From assembly GCA_937922045.1 (NCBI GenBank), contig CAKZXA010000010.1, forward strand, positions 62,001 to 126,000: DNA of 64,000 bases, given 5' to 3'. Shown piece by piece: positions 44,649 to 52,749 of this stretch. Within the stretch, counting starts at the first letter, position 1. Every line of letters starts with the position of its first letter. The translations under genes and the position numbers were made by a program. The stretch is from an uncultured Acidimicrobiales bacterium. GTDB taxonomy: Bacteria; Actinomycetota; Acidimicrobiia; Acidimicrobiales; SZUA-35. The notes beneath the pieces are model-generated. The model was not told the origin of the DNA. It worked only from the letters and a program-made list of their open reading frames with translations, and made no database searches.

Positions 44649-45619
44649 TGGATTCCGACGGAGTCATGGCCCAGCTTCTCTCGGTCGAGGATCTCGATGT
44701 AGCTGTCGTCGCGCTCAAGGCCGGCGATCTGGTGGCCTTTCCGACCGAGACGGTCTACGGCCTGGGGGCTGACGCATCCAACGGCGAAGCGGTGGCGAAG
44801 ATCTTCACCGCGAAAGGTCGTCCAGCCGGGCACCCACTCATCGTGCACATCGCCGGTAGCGAGGGGTTGTCCCGTTTCGGACGGGATGTGAGCGGGGATG
44901 CCTTTCGGCTGGCCGATGCGTTCTGGCCGGGCCCGCTGACGATCATTGTGGGGCGGGGCGACGGTGTGGCCGACGAGGTGACCGGCGGTCGATCCACGGT
45001 GGGGTTGCGAGTACCTGATCATCCCCTCGCTCTCGCCCTGCTCAAGGGGTTCGATGGTGGGGTCGCCGGTCCGTCAGCCAATCGCTTCGGTGCGGTCAGC
45101 CCGACCACCGCCCGTCACGTCCTCGACGATCTGGGCCACAGGATCGACGTTGTCCTCGATGGCGGCCCAGCGAGAGTTGGTGTTGAGTCGACCATTGTTG
45201 AGGCCACCGATGACGGGGTTCGTCTGCTGCGCCCTGGCGGGATCTCGGTGGTCGAGATTGAAGCGGTCCTAGGCCGCAGCGTGGTCGACGGGCGAGAGGG
45301 TGAGTCGAGGGCACCCGGGATGCTGGTGTCGCACTATGCGCCGGCGGCCACTGTCGAGTTGGTCGACGGTGCCTGGCTAGGCGCCCAAACCTTTGGTGCA
45401 ACACAATCGGTCGGGGTCATTGCGCCCTTTGATCATGAACACGGAGCATCGTGGCGGCTGCCAGCCGACGCAGCGGGCTATGCGGCTGGTCTCTACGCCA
45501 CCTTGCGAGAAGCGGATCGAGCCGGTGTGGATCGCTTGTTCATCGTCGGTCCTGATGATGGTCCGTTGTGTGATGCCGTCCTGGATCGACTGGTGAAAGC
45601 GTCCGCCCCGCGCCCCTGA
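44648..45619 (+). CDS. tsaC: Threonylcarbamoyl-AMP synthase (Sua5 type)
   Basis: Makes the activated intermediate for t6A at position 37 of ANN-decoding tRNAs; 323 residues, i.e. the long Sua5 form with an extra C-terminal domain and not short TsaC. FPTETVYGLGADA and KGRPAGHPLIVHI are the substrate-site motifs, followed by GPSANRFGAVSPTTA. The linker region PGMLVSHYAP is diagnostic of Sua5. GTG 44648 shares a base with the mnmA stop; ATG 44666 is an alternative. The stop lies in a 14-bp tandem duplication. Confidence 0.94.
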   Translation: MDSDGVMAQLLSVEDLDVAVVALKAGDLVAFPTETVYGLGADASNGEAVAKIFTAKGRPAGHPLIVHIAGSEGLSRFGRDVSGDAFRLADAFWPGPLTIIVGRGDGVADEVTGGRSTVGLRVPDHPLALALLKGFDGGVAGPSANRFGAVSPTTARHVLDDLGHRIDVVLDGGPARVGVESTIVEATDDGVRLLRPGGISVVEIEAVLGRSVVDGREGESRAPGMLVSHYAPAATVELVDGAWLGAQTFGATQSVGVIAPFDHEHGASWRLPADAAGYAAGLYATLREADRAGVDRLFIVGPDDGPLCDAVLDRLVKASAPRP

Positions 45620-45656
45620 ATCAGTGCACCTGAATCAGTGCACCTGACTGAGTGCT
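45615..45656 (+). repeat. 14-bp tandem repeat at the tsaC stop
   Basis: CCTGAATCAGTGCA occurs at 45615-45628 and 45629-45642, with a diverged third copy (CCTGACTGAGTGCT) at 45643-45656. The tsaC TGA is in the first unit, and the repeat fills the gap to the convergent lysR gene. Confidence 0.93.
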
Positions 45657-45662
45657 CGTGAG

Positions 45663-46544
45663 CTAGGAGGTTGCCTCGTCGCTCAGTTCGGCCTCGATGT
45701 GGGTGATCAGCTCGGCGGTCAGCGGTGAGAGTTCGCCGCCAGGGGCGGGCCTGGCCACCTGGTAGGTCGGAGGGAGCGCATCGACCTCGTTCGAGCGTGG
45801 CCACTCCGTAATGGTTGCGCTTCCCTCCACATCGTCGAGCGACATCGCTGCCAGCACGGCAACGCCGAGACCGGCTTCAACCGCAGCCAGGACCGATGCG
45901 GAGCTCGGGGCGCTGAAGGCTATCCGGTAGGGAATCCTGGCCTGGCGGAGGAGCCGTTCAGCCAGCGGACGGTAGTAGTCACTTCGGCCGAAGGTGATGA
46001 GGGGCACTTCGCCCTCGCTGTAGGTCCAGTCGGCGGCGGTTACCCACACAAGTTCGTTGGTCCACAGGAGGGCGTCGGTCGGTCGAAACTCCTCGACGGC
46101 CACCTGCATGACGGCAACGTCGAGCGCGTTCTGCGCCAGCAGCTGATTGAGCCCGGTTCCGTACTCGACGAGAAACTCGACGCTGGCGCCGGGATGGAGC
46201 CGGGTGAAACGGCCGAGCAAGGAGGCCATGCCCATCGCTGTCACTTCCTCGCTCGCGCCGATCTTGACCGTGCCGGTGAGTTCTGAGCTGGTCAGTCTGG
46301 CAACGGCGGCGTCGTGGGTGTCGACGATGGTTTGGGCGTAGTCGAGTAACTCTCGGCCGTCGCGGGTTGGGGTGAGGGTGCGCCCATTGCGTAGCAGGAG
46401 GCTGCGTCCTACCCGTTCTTCTAGTCGCTTGATTTTCCAGCTCACCGCTGACTGGCTGAGGTTCAATTTCTCCGCGGCCCGGGTCATGGTTCCGAGTTCG
46501 AGCACGGTCATGAAGGTGCGGAGTGATTCGACGTCGAGTTGCAC
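45663..46544 (-). CDS. LysR family transcriptional regulator
   Basis: 293-residue LTTR. The N-terminal winged helix-turn-helix is at residues 1-60 (LELGTMTRAAEKLNLSQSAVSWKIKRLEERVG), followed by the effector domain, which starts with GTVKIGASEEV. It reads away from a 114-bp region carrying a T-N11-A dyad and the 50-residue ORF, so that ORF is the natural first candidate target. The effector is unknown. Confidence 0.93.
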   Translation of the reverse strand: MQLDVESLRTFMTVLELGTMTRAAEKLNLSQSAVSWKIKRLEERVGRSLLLRNGRTLTPTRDGRELLDYAQTIVDTHDAAVARLTSSELTGTVKIGASEEVTAMGMASLLGRFTRLHPGASVEFLVEYGTGLNQLLAQNALDVAVMQVAVEEFRPTDALLWTNELVWVTAADWTYSEGEVPLITFGRSDYYRPLAERLLRQARIPYRIAFSAPSSASVLAAVEAGLGVAVLAAMSLDDVEGSATITEWPRSNEVDALPPTYQVARPAPGGELSPLTAELITHIEAELSDEATS

Positions 46545-46618
46545 ATGTTCAGCCTACGAAAGGTGGTGAGACACATGACCTATCCCATGACAAAAGTTGC
46601 ATGAAAGTGCGAATATGT

Positions 46619-46633
46619 CTTGATTGTGTCAAG
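46619..46633. promoter_or_regulatory. LysR-type T-N11-A dyad
   Basis: CTTGA-TTGTG-TCAAG is a perfect 5-bp inverted repeat with the T-N11-A spacing typical of LTTR boxes. It lies 74 bp from the lysR start and 25 bp before the start of the 50-residue ORF. A weaker CATG...CATG pair occurs just upstream near 46586-46603. Confidence 0.6.
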
Positions 46634-46658
46634 GCCAAGGAGGCCCGATACTGGAGCT

Positions 46659-46811
46659 ATGAAGATGACCAACTCGCACAACAACAAGCTTCAGATGATA
46701 TTGCGTGAAGCTCTCGGACCGGGATTCCAGTTCTCAGGTCCTGGCGATGCCCTCCTCCAGGCCACCACCGGCCCGCGGGCCGTCCGTATCGCCGATCCGG
46801 TACAGCGCTAG
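46659..46811 (+). CDS. Orphan 50-residue ORF with own signals
   Basis: Small frame from ATG 46659, preceded by GGAG at short distance, to TAG 46811. The 50 residues start with an Asn/Lys-rich segment (MTNSHNNKLQMIL), have LGPGFQFSGPGDALLQ in the middle and end TGPRAVRIADPVQR. There is no cysteine, signal peptide or membrane helix. Third codon positions are mostly G or C in the second half, as in real genes here. A LysR-type dyad stands in front and a strong hairpin terminator behind, giving a complete single-gene unit. I do not recognise the product; a leader peptide, modified-peptide precursor or small regulator are all possible. Confidence 0.6.
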   Translation: MKMTNSHNNKLQMILREALGPGFQFSGPGDALLQATTGPRAVRIADPVQR

Positions 46812-46844
46812 CGAATCAGCACCACCCAAGAAACACACAAAGAC

Positions 46845-46900
46845 AACGTTTCAACAGCCGATGCGATTCCCCCCGCATCGGCTGCTGACGTTTTGCTCTT
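46845..46900 (+). terminator. Strong intrinsic terminator behind the 50-residue ORF
   Basis: CAGCCGATGC (46855-46864) pairs perfectly with GCATCGGCTG (46875-46884) around a 10-base loop. The outer bases AACG, TCA and TGA, CGTT add further pairs with small bulges, and GTTTTGCTCTT follows. It is the most convincing terminator in the window, and it also faces the convergent homocysteine methyltransferase gene. Confidence 0.8.
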
Positions 46901-46943
46901 CTGGCTTGTCGCCTTCTGCGAGGTAGGGCTCCAGCAGGCGGCG

Positions 46944-47921
46944 TTAGCGTCGCCGCCGACTCGTGCGCTTCTTGGCCACAAGCTTCGTCGTAGCGGTGAC
47001 CTCTTCGACCTCCGGGACCGGAAGGTCGCCGTCGAGGACCTGGCGCATCATGGCGATGTGGGCGGGTGTCGAACCGCAGCAGGCACCGATGATCTGGGCG
47101 CCAACCTGTCGGGCCCGATGAGCGTAGGCCGCCATAACCTCAGGCGTGCCGTTGTAATGAAGGTCGGTACCGTGCCACTCGGGGATACCGGCATTGCCCT
47201 TGGAGATGATGAGGATGTCGGGGTCGACGCTGCGCATCTCCCTGATAGCTGCTTCGGTATCGGCCAGGTTGTTGCCACAGTTGGCGCCGATGGCGTCGAT
47301 CTTCAGCCCGATGGCCAACTGGGCCGCCGACACCCCATCGACACCCATCATCGTGCGCCCGGCCGTGTCGAAGCTCATGGTGAGACAGATAGGTAGATCC
47401 GAGGCCTCGCGGGCACCAGCTATGGCGTACTCCGCCTCATCGAGTGAGCTCATGGTCTCGATCCAGAGCACGTCGGCACCACCCCGATGGAGGCCTTCGG
47501 CCTGTTCGGCGAAGGCTGCACTGCACCCGGCAGGTGTCATCGATCCCATCGGTTCCAGAAGTTCACCCGATGGCCCCATCGAACCAGCCACGAGGATCCG
47601 GCGATCTGGCGTGGCCTCCATGGCCTGGTCGGCCACATCACGAGCGAGGCGTGCGGCCTGCTCGTTGAGCTCAACAACCTGGTCGTCGAGCTTGTGGAGG
47701 GCGAGACGAAAACTCGTGCCGCCGAAACTGTTGGTCAGAAACAGTTGTGAGCCTGCATCGACGTAGGCGCCGTAGGCGCTCCGAATCTTCTCGGGCTGAT
47801 CCAGGTTCCAGGCTTCGGGCGGTTCGCCTGATGTGAGTCCACGTTGAAACAGCTCGGTACCGGTTGCGCCATCAGCTAATAGGTAGCCGTGGGCATCAAT
47901 CACTTCCCTCAAGATGCTCAT
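46944..47921 (-). CDS. Homocysteine S-methyltransferase family protein
   Basis: Zinc-dependent methyl transfer to homocysteine, of the BHMT/MetH N-terminal fold, 325 residues. DGATGTELFQRG begins the barrel, and the zinc cysteines are in GANCGNN and GACCGSTPAH. The methyl donor may be betaine, S-methylmethionine or another small compound; there is no cobalamin domain. The last dozen residues are Lys/Arg-rich. It is divergent from the ECF sigma gene, with 140 bp between. Confidence 0.9.
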   Translation of the reverse strand: MSILREVIDAHGYLLADGATGTELFQRGLTSGEPPEAWNLDQPEKIRSAYGAYVDAGSQLFLTNSFGGTSFRLALHKLDDQVVELNEQAARLARDVADQAMEATPDRRILVAGSMGPSGELLEPMGSMTPAGCSAAFAEQAEGLHRGGADVLWIETMSSLDEAEYAIAGAREASDLPICLTMSFDTAGRTMMGVDGVSAAQLAIGLKIDAIGANCGNNLADTEAAIREMRSVDPDILIISKGNAGIPEWHGTDLHYNGTPEVMAAYAHRARQVGAQIIGACCGSTPAHIAMMRQVLDGDLPVPEVEEVTATTKLVAKKRTSRRRR

Positions 47922-48061
47922 CGCTTCAGCTTAGTGTCAGCTATGAACGCACGATTCGTCGACGAGGGCATCGCCGAGCGAAATATGACGGAAAGACGAC
48001 GAATAAGAAAAAGGTGTCGGGGGTGCGAACGCTTGACGCCCTTGCAGCGTCTAGGACTTGT

Positions 48062-48634
48062 ATGAGTGTTTCGCCCCCAACCGCAGTCGTCCAGCGTGGC
48101 GTCATGACCCTAGAGCGTCGACCGGCCAGTGCCAGCGTCGCTGTTCTTGGTGTTCCCTTCGTTCAGTTCTACGAGGAGCACTACGTTTCCATCGCCCGAG
48201 CCTTGAGTTCGACCCTGGGCGATGCTTCCCTTGGCCAAGAGGCCGCTGATGAGGCGATGACGAGGGCTTATGGTCAATGGAACACGGTGAGGGAGTACGC
48301 CAATCCGGCCGGTTGGGTCTACCGCGTCGGCTACAACTGGGGGATAAGCCGCCGCCGGCGGCTCGCTCGTCGCCTGCCGTGGTCGGCTGAACAAGTCGCT
48401 CTGCCGACGATGCCGGACGTCTCCCTCGAAGGCGCGATCCAGAGCCTCGATCCGAAATTCCGGTCCGTCGTTGTTTGTCGCTACCTTCTCGACTGGTCGA
48501 CCGAGCAAACGGCCGAAGCGCTCGACATTCCGGCCAACACCGTAAAGAGCCGACTGGCCACGGCACTTGCACGTTTACGTCAAGATCTTTCCCCACCACC
48601 AACAAGTACGCCCCTGGCAATGGAGCAGCAATGA
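48062..48634 (+). CDS. ECF sigma factor (SigE-like family)
   Basis: Extracytoplasmic-function sigma factor, 190 residues. Region 2 runs from FVQFYEEHYVSIARALSSTLGD to PAGWVYRVGYNWGISRRRRL, and region 4 is DPKFRSVVVCRYLLDWSTEQTAEALDIPANTVKSRLATALARLR. ATG 48062 is the first likely start; ATG 48104 is an alternative. The stop overlaps the next gene by ATGA, coupling it to a membrane protein that should be its anti-sigma partner. Confidence 0.9.
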   Translation: MSVSPPTAVVQRGVMTLERRPASASVAVLGVPFVQFYEEHYVSIARALSSTLGDASLGQEAADEAMTRAYGQWNTVREYANPAGWVYRVGYNWGISRRRRLARRLPWSAEQVALPTMPDVSLEGAIQSLDPKFRSVVVCRYLLDWSTEQTAEALDIPANTVKSRLATALARLRQDLSPPPTSTPLAMEQQ

Positions 48635-51087
48635 GTAGCGAACACGATTCTTTCAATGATCCGTTCGAGGATCATCTTCACGACAATCTTCATCACCAGG
48701 GTGCGGGTATCTCCGTGCGCCCTGAAGGTGTCGATGCGGTTGCGGGGCGCTACGAGAAGCGCCGGCGCCGCGGCGTAGTCGCCCGAGTGGCGGTTGCCGC
48801 CATCATGCTGGCTGGCGTTGGTGGCTTTATCGCCACCCGCGAAGATAATACGGCCACCACACAGGCTGCGGGCGAAGGTGATGTAGGCGAGGATGTCGGC
48901 GCCGACCCCGGCGTCAACGGTGACGGACCACGTCTGGTCCTGACCAACATCGAGAGTGCCGCCAGCCCTCGCCCCGATCTTTGGGGTGGCGGTGAAGCGA
49001 GCGGTGTCTACTATTTTCTTTCCACCGCGCCGGCCGTTGAGACCGCTGGGCTAGAGGCGACCGACGGTGAAGACGCCTACGACATGTACATGCCGAATAC
49101 GCTGTACGCCTACGACGGCTCCGATTGGACCAGCAACAGCTTTGACGATCGATACGTCTCCGACCTTGGCGCCGATGGCGGTGTGCTGTACGCCGTGAGT
49201 ACCGGCCTGCGGGGCGATTCCACCCCCCAGGATCAGGTCACCGGCCTTGCCCTCGGCCGATCGACCGACACCGGCGAGAGTTGGACCTGGACCGATGTGG
49301 ATCTCACTCAGGTCTTCGGTGAAAACCGGGATGAGTGGCCTCCGTACGTCTCTCCCCGGGTGACGGTCAAGGACGGCACCTATGTGATCGTCGTCAATAT
49401 AGGTGCCGGTCAGCTTTGGGACGATGGCTGGCGATTGGCCAACGAAAACGGCCTCAAGATCAATCCTGGCGACGATGAAGTCGTCAACGTCGACACCGAC
49501 GGCATCAGCTTTGTTCGCGACGCCTATGCTCCCAACCCCGACACGTGCGCAGGTAAGCGTGAGCTCTACCGTCAACAGCTCGAAGACGAAGCCGGGATCA
49601 GCGAACTGGAAGACTTCTGGATGTCTATCGAAATGGAAGGCCGGGAGCCAACCGAGGCCGAGATGGCCGAGATGAACGCGCTGGAACAGAAATACAGCGA
49701 CTTCTGGCAAGCATCTGAGACGAAGACCGCCGACTACATGGAGACGGTGGAAGGCTGCGAGAAGGCTGCCCAGTGTCTGCGGATCCAGATCGATCGGCAA
49801 CAGAGGATGGACGAGATCCAGGACAAGGTTCGAGCGGAGGTTGGCCTGCCTCCCGAGTCTGAGATGCTGACCGAAGAAGACTACATGAAGTACGAAGACC
49901 TGTACGACGAGTACTACCAGAAGATGGACGTCTACTACCAGGAGTTCGAGCAGGACTTCGCCGAACAAGAGATGCAGAGCTGTGACGAAGCACTCTACGG
50001 TAACTCCGAAGAGGGTGACGGTCCGCCGTGGGACGAGTCCGATGTGGAAACCGTTCTGTGGGCCGATCTCGGGGTAACCCTTCCAGACAGCTGGAAGTTG
50101 ACGAATCATGCCTTCATGATCGAAGGCGACACCGTCACCTCGCTCGGCCCGATCTATGAGGGGCGAGCCAACTACATCGAATCCTTCGAGGTCGTTGACG
50201 GCAGTTTCGAACTTCGGGTCGACCAGACCAACTACCAGGCCTCCTACAACGAGGCACCCGAGATGAAGGTCGGGGTGTACCGCTCGACCGATGGTCGTGA
50301 ATGGGCTGCGTCGACCGAGAACGTATCCGAAGAGTATTACGGCCCGAGCTCAGCGACGTTCAAAAACATGAGTTTCCGTGTCACCTGGGAAGACGAAGAG
50401 GAAGGCTGGCCTGAGGATCGGGCTGAAGACGTCTATGAAACGTCGACCACGATCGGCCCGGTCGAAGAAGCTGAACCCGGCGACGATGGGTCGACAACAA
50501 CCGGGCCGCCGACCACCGCCGGTGATCCTTTGGCGACCATCGTGACCGAGGTCGGCCCCAATGGTGAAACGACGGTGGTTTTCGTCGAGACCGCAACGGA
50601 AACCAGCCCAGCATCGACGACCACTGCGATGCCAGACATGGAGATGGTCGACGAGGAAATGGAAACCGAGTATTACGACCGAGAGATGCGACCGGAAAAC
50701 AAGCTCGGTCGCAGGATCGGGAGCGGCGAGTGGCGTGAGTTCACCCTGGCCGATCTCGCTCCCGGCGTCGATACCAACGGCTACTTCGTCGAAGGCGTGC
50801 AAGCAGGACCTTATGGCATCGTTGTCTGGGCCACCCGCTGGGACGAGGGTTCCAACGGGAACGATGGCCCACCCGCATCCGACTCGCTTGTTCTCTTTAG
50901 CACCGACGGGATCAGCTGGGGCACCACCGAGGTCGCAGGCTTCTCGATAAATGGCGCCATCGTGGGCGAAAACGACATCATGCTGGCCCCCTACGACCCT
51001 CAAATCGAGTTCCAGATGTACGAGGAGGGCAAGAAGGCTATCGACCTGCCTCCAGTCCCGATCGTGTTGGCCCGGGTCGACGGCTAG
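48631..51087 (+). CDS. Large membrane-anchored partner of the ECF sigma factor
   Basis: 818-residue protein translated with the sigma factor (ATGA overlap). About 48 acidic cytosolic residues, with no zinc-binding HxxxCxxC motif, lead to one membrane helix at 49-68. The large outer part follows: beta-rich, WD-like or sialidase-like blocks with ASP/DTGESW-type repeats (for example STDTGESWTW, STDGREWAAS, STDGISWGTT). Between about 303 and 465 an acidic, Tyr-rich helical insertion carries four cysteines (C306, C376, C382, C451). A Ser/Thr/Glu-rich linker lies near 605-680. It probably senses something outside and holds the sigma factor; no direct anti-sigma motif is visible. Confidence 0.85.
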   Translation: MSSEHDSFNDPFEDHLHDNLHHQGAGISVRPEGVDAVAGRYEKRRRRGVVARVAVAAIMLAGVGGFIATREDNTATTQAAGEGDVGEDVGADPGVNGDGPRLVLTNIESAASPRPDLWGGGEASGVYYFLSTAPAVETAGLEATDGEDAYDMYMPNTLYAYDGSDWTSNSFDDRYVSDLGADGGVLYAVSTGLRGDSTPQDQVTGLALGRSTDTGESWTWTDVDLTQVFGENRDEWPPYVSPRVTVKDGTYVIVVNIGAGQLWDDGWRLANENGLKINPGDDEVVNVDTDGISFVRDAYAPNPDTCAGKRELYRQQLEDEAGISELEDFWMSIEMEGREPTEAEMAEMNALEQKYSDFWQASETKTADYMETVEGCEKAAQCLRIQIDRQQRMDEIQDKVRAEVGLPPESEMLTEEDYMKYEDLYDEYYQKMDVYYQEFEQDFAEQEMQSCDEALYGNSEEGDGPPWDESDVETVLWADLGVTLPDSWKLTNHAFMIEGDTVTSLGPIYEGRANYIESFEVVDGSFELRVDQTNYQASYNEAPEMKVGVYRSTDGREWAASTENVSEEYYGPSSATFKNMSFRVTWEDEEEGWPEDRAEDVYETSTTIGPVEEAEPGDDGSTTTGPPTTAGDPLATIVTEVGPNGETTVVFVETATETSPASTTTAMPDMEMVDEEMETEYYDREMRPENKLGRRIGSGEWREFTLADLAPGVDTNGYFVEGVQAGPYGIVVWATRWDEGSNGNDGPPASDSLVLFSTDGISWGTTEVAGFSINGAIVGENDIMLAPYDPQIEFQMYEEGKKAIDLPPVPIVLARVDG

Positions 51088-51129
51088 TTCGCTAACCTGA
51101 GGCGATCGATTCGCCAACGTCTAGCCACG

Positions 51130-51151
51130 CAACGAAACACACAACGAAACA
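51130..51151 (+). repeat. 12-bp tandem duplication in front of cobU
   Basis: CAACGAAACACA at 51130-51141 is followed by CAACGAAACA at 51142-51151. Each copy contains ACGAAAC in the cobU reading frame, where a start codon would be expected. Confidence 0.9.
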
Positions 51152-51677
51152 TCTCGTTCTAGGCGGGGCCCGCAGCGGAAAAAGTTCTTTCGCTGAGGGC
51201 CTCGTCTTTGCTGATTCTGATCGCCAGGCCGTCTATGTCGCCACCGCCACAGCGGGTGATGATGAGATGGAAGCCCGCATTCAACGGCATCGTCTCGATC
51301 GCGCCGATCAGGAATGGTTGGTGATTGAGGAACCATTGGAGCTCGGCGACGTGCTCGTCGAAGCTGACGCCGACCAGCACCTGCTCGTGGATTGCCTCAC
51401 CCTTTGGGTCACCAACTGCCTTGGAGATGAGGACAGATGGATGCAACGGCGCACAGCGTTTCTCCATGCCTTGACCGCCTGCCGGGCCGCGGTGGTGTTG
51501 GTGAGCAACGAGGTGGGCCTTGGGATTGTTCCGCTCGGTGCTGAGACCCGTCGCTTTGTCGACGAGGTCGGTAGGCTCCATCAGGATCTGGCCTCGATCT
51601 GCCACACGGTAACGTTCGTGGCAGCTGGCTTGCCGATGACCCTCAAGGCCTCCGCAACCGGTTCGGCCGACGCCTAG
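51144..51677 (+). CDS. cobU: Adenosylcobinamide kinase/guanylyltransferase without a standard start
   Basis: Bifunctional enzyme that phosphorylates adenosylcobinamide and attaches GMP. The P-loop GGARSGKS, YVATATAGDDEMEARIQRHR with the guanylylated-histidine region, and LLVDCLTLWVTN are all present, about 177 residues in total. The frame back to the preceding TAA holds no ATG, GTG or TTG before the P-loop. The best fit is ACG at 51144, giving [M]KHLVLGGARSGKS, one transition from ATG. No ribosome site stands before it. It is either started at a rare codon or damaged. cobT follows after 8 bp with a normal AGGAG site. Confidence 0.75.
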   Translation, partial: TKHLVLGGARSGKSSFAEGLVFADSDRQAVYVATATAGDDEMEARIQRHRLDRADQEWLVIEEPLELGDVLVEADADQHLLVDCLTLWVTNCLGDEDRWMQRRTAFLHALTACRAAVVLVSNEVGLGIVPLGAETRRFVDEVGRLHQDLASICHTVTFVAAGLPMTLKASATGSADA

Positions 51678-51685
51678 GAGATCTC

Positions 51686-52738
51686 GTGGACCTACCCTGG
51701 TATCTGGCCCCCGCCAGCCCTATCGACATGCGAGCCCGGGCCGCGGCGGCCGAACGACAAGACCAACTCCTGAAGCCTCCCGGTTCACTCGGACGATTCG
51801 AATCGCTCGCCATCGATTTCGCGGGCTGGCAGGGCTTGTCGGTGCCGAGGCTGAAGCCCTTGGCCGTGCGAGTATTCGCCGCCGATCACGGTGTTACCCG
51901 CCGGGGGGTTTCCGCCTTTCCTCAGGAGGTGACCGGCCTCATGGTGGCCAGCTTCGTGACCGGTGGGGCCGCGATCCCGGTGCTGAGTCGAAGCCTTGAC
52001 GCAGACTTCAAGGTGATCAATATGGGCACGGTTGCTCCGGTTGGTGTCGCCAGTGATCGACTGGTCGATGTGTCGCTGGCGCCGGGAACCGCCGACTTCG
52101 TCGAAGGCCCGGCTATGACACCCGAACTGTGCCAGGCCGCTCTCGCTGTAGGGCGAGATGAAATTCTGAGCCTCGACGAGGCGTTCGCCTTCGTCGGTGG
52201 CGAGATGGGGATCGGCAACACCTCCTCGGCTTCAGCGATCTGTGGCCTGCTCCTCGACCTGTCAGCAGCCGACACCGTCGGTCCCGGCACCGGGGTCGCT
52301 GGTGAGGTGCTGGTAGGCAAGCGGGATGTGGTGCAGGCCGGAATCGATCTGCACCGTCCCTCGATCAAAGGCCCGCTCGATGTTTTGGAGCGGGTCGGAG
52401 GCTTGGAGATCGCTGGCTTGGCTGGTGCCTATATCGCTTCGGCCCAGAAGGGGCTCCCGGTGATCGTGGATGGTTTCATCACTACCGCAGCGGCCCTGGT
52501 CGCCGTCAACCTCAACCCAACCGTGGCCGACTGGTTCATGTACAGTCACCGCTCAGCCGAACCGGCCCATCGCATGGTCCTTGAGCACTTGGGCGCCGAA
52601 CCACTGCTCGACCTGGGCCTGCGGCTCGGGGAGGGGAGCGGTGCAGCTCTTGTGGCCCCGCTCCTGCAGAGTGCGGTGCGCTTGCACGCCGAGATGGGCA
52701 CGCTCGATCAGGTCGTCGCCACCGGTCCTGGATCCTGA
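51686..52738 (+). CDS. cobT: Nicotinate-nucleotide-DMB phosphoribosyltransferase
   Basis: Activates the lower-ligand base as alpha-ribazole phosphate for cobalamin; 350 residues. LKPPGSLGRFE, FAADHGVTRRGVSAFPQEVT, GEMGIGNTSSASAI and the C-terminal LRLGEGSGAALV with the catalytic Glu region are exact family marks. GTG 51686 follows AGGAG. It is followed by cobS after 11 bp. Confidence 0.96.
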   Translation: MDLPWYLAPASPIDMRARAAAAERQDQLLKPPGSLGRFESLAIDFAGWQGLSVPRLKPLAVRVFAADHGVTRRGVSAFPQEVTGLMVASFVTGGAAIPVLSRSLDADFKVINMGTVAPVGVASDRLVDVSLAPGTADFVEGPAMTPELCQAALAVGRDEILSLDEAFAFVGGEMGIGNTSSASAICGLLLDLSAADTVGPGTGVAGEVLVGKRDVVQAGIDLHRPSIKGPLDVLERVGGLEIAGLAGAYIASAQKGLPVIVDGFITTAAALVAVNLNPTVADWFMYSHRSAEPAHRMVLEHLGAEPLLDLGLRLGEGSGAALVAPLLQSAVRLHAEMGTLDQVVATGPGS

Positions 52739-52749
52739 GGCTGAGCGGC

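Noticed and set aside
47922..48061. SAM riboswitch in front of the homocysteine methyltransferase gene
   Set aside because: The 140 bp on the minus strand show no conserved SAM-aptamer stems or kink-turn; only a short GACGC/GCGTC pair is present.
51088..51143. Cobalamin riboswitch ahead of the cob genes
   Set aside because: The gap after the sigma-partner gene is only about 56 bp, too short for the aptamer, and no B12-box-like sequence is visible.
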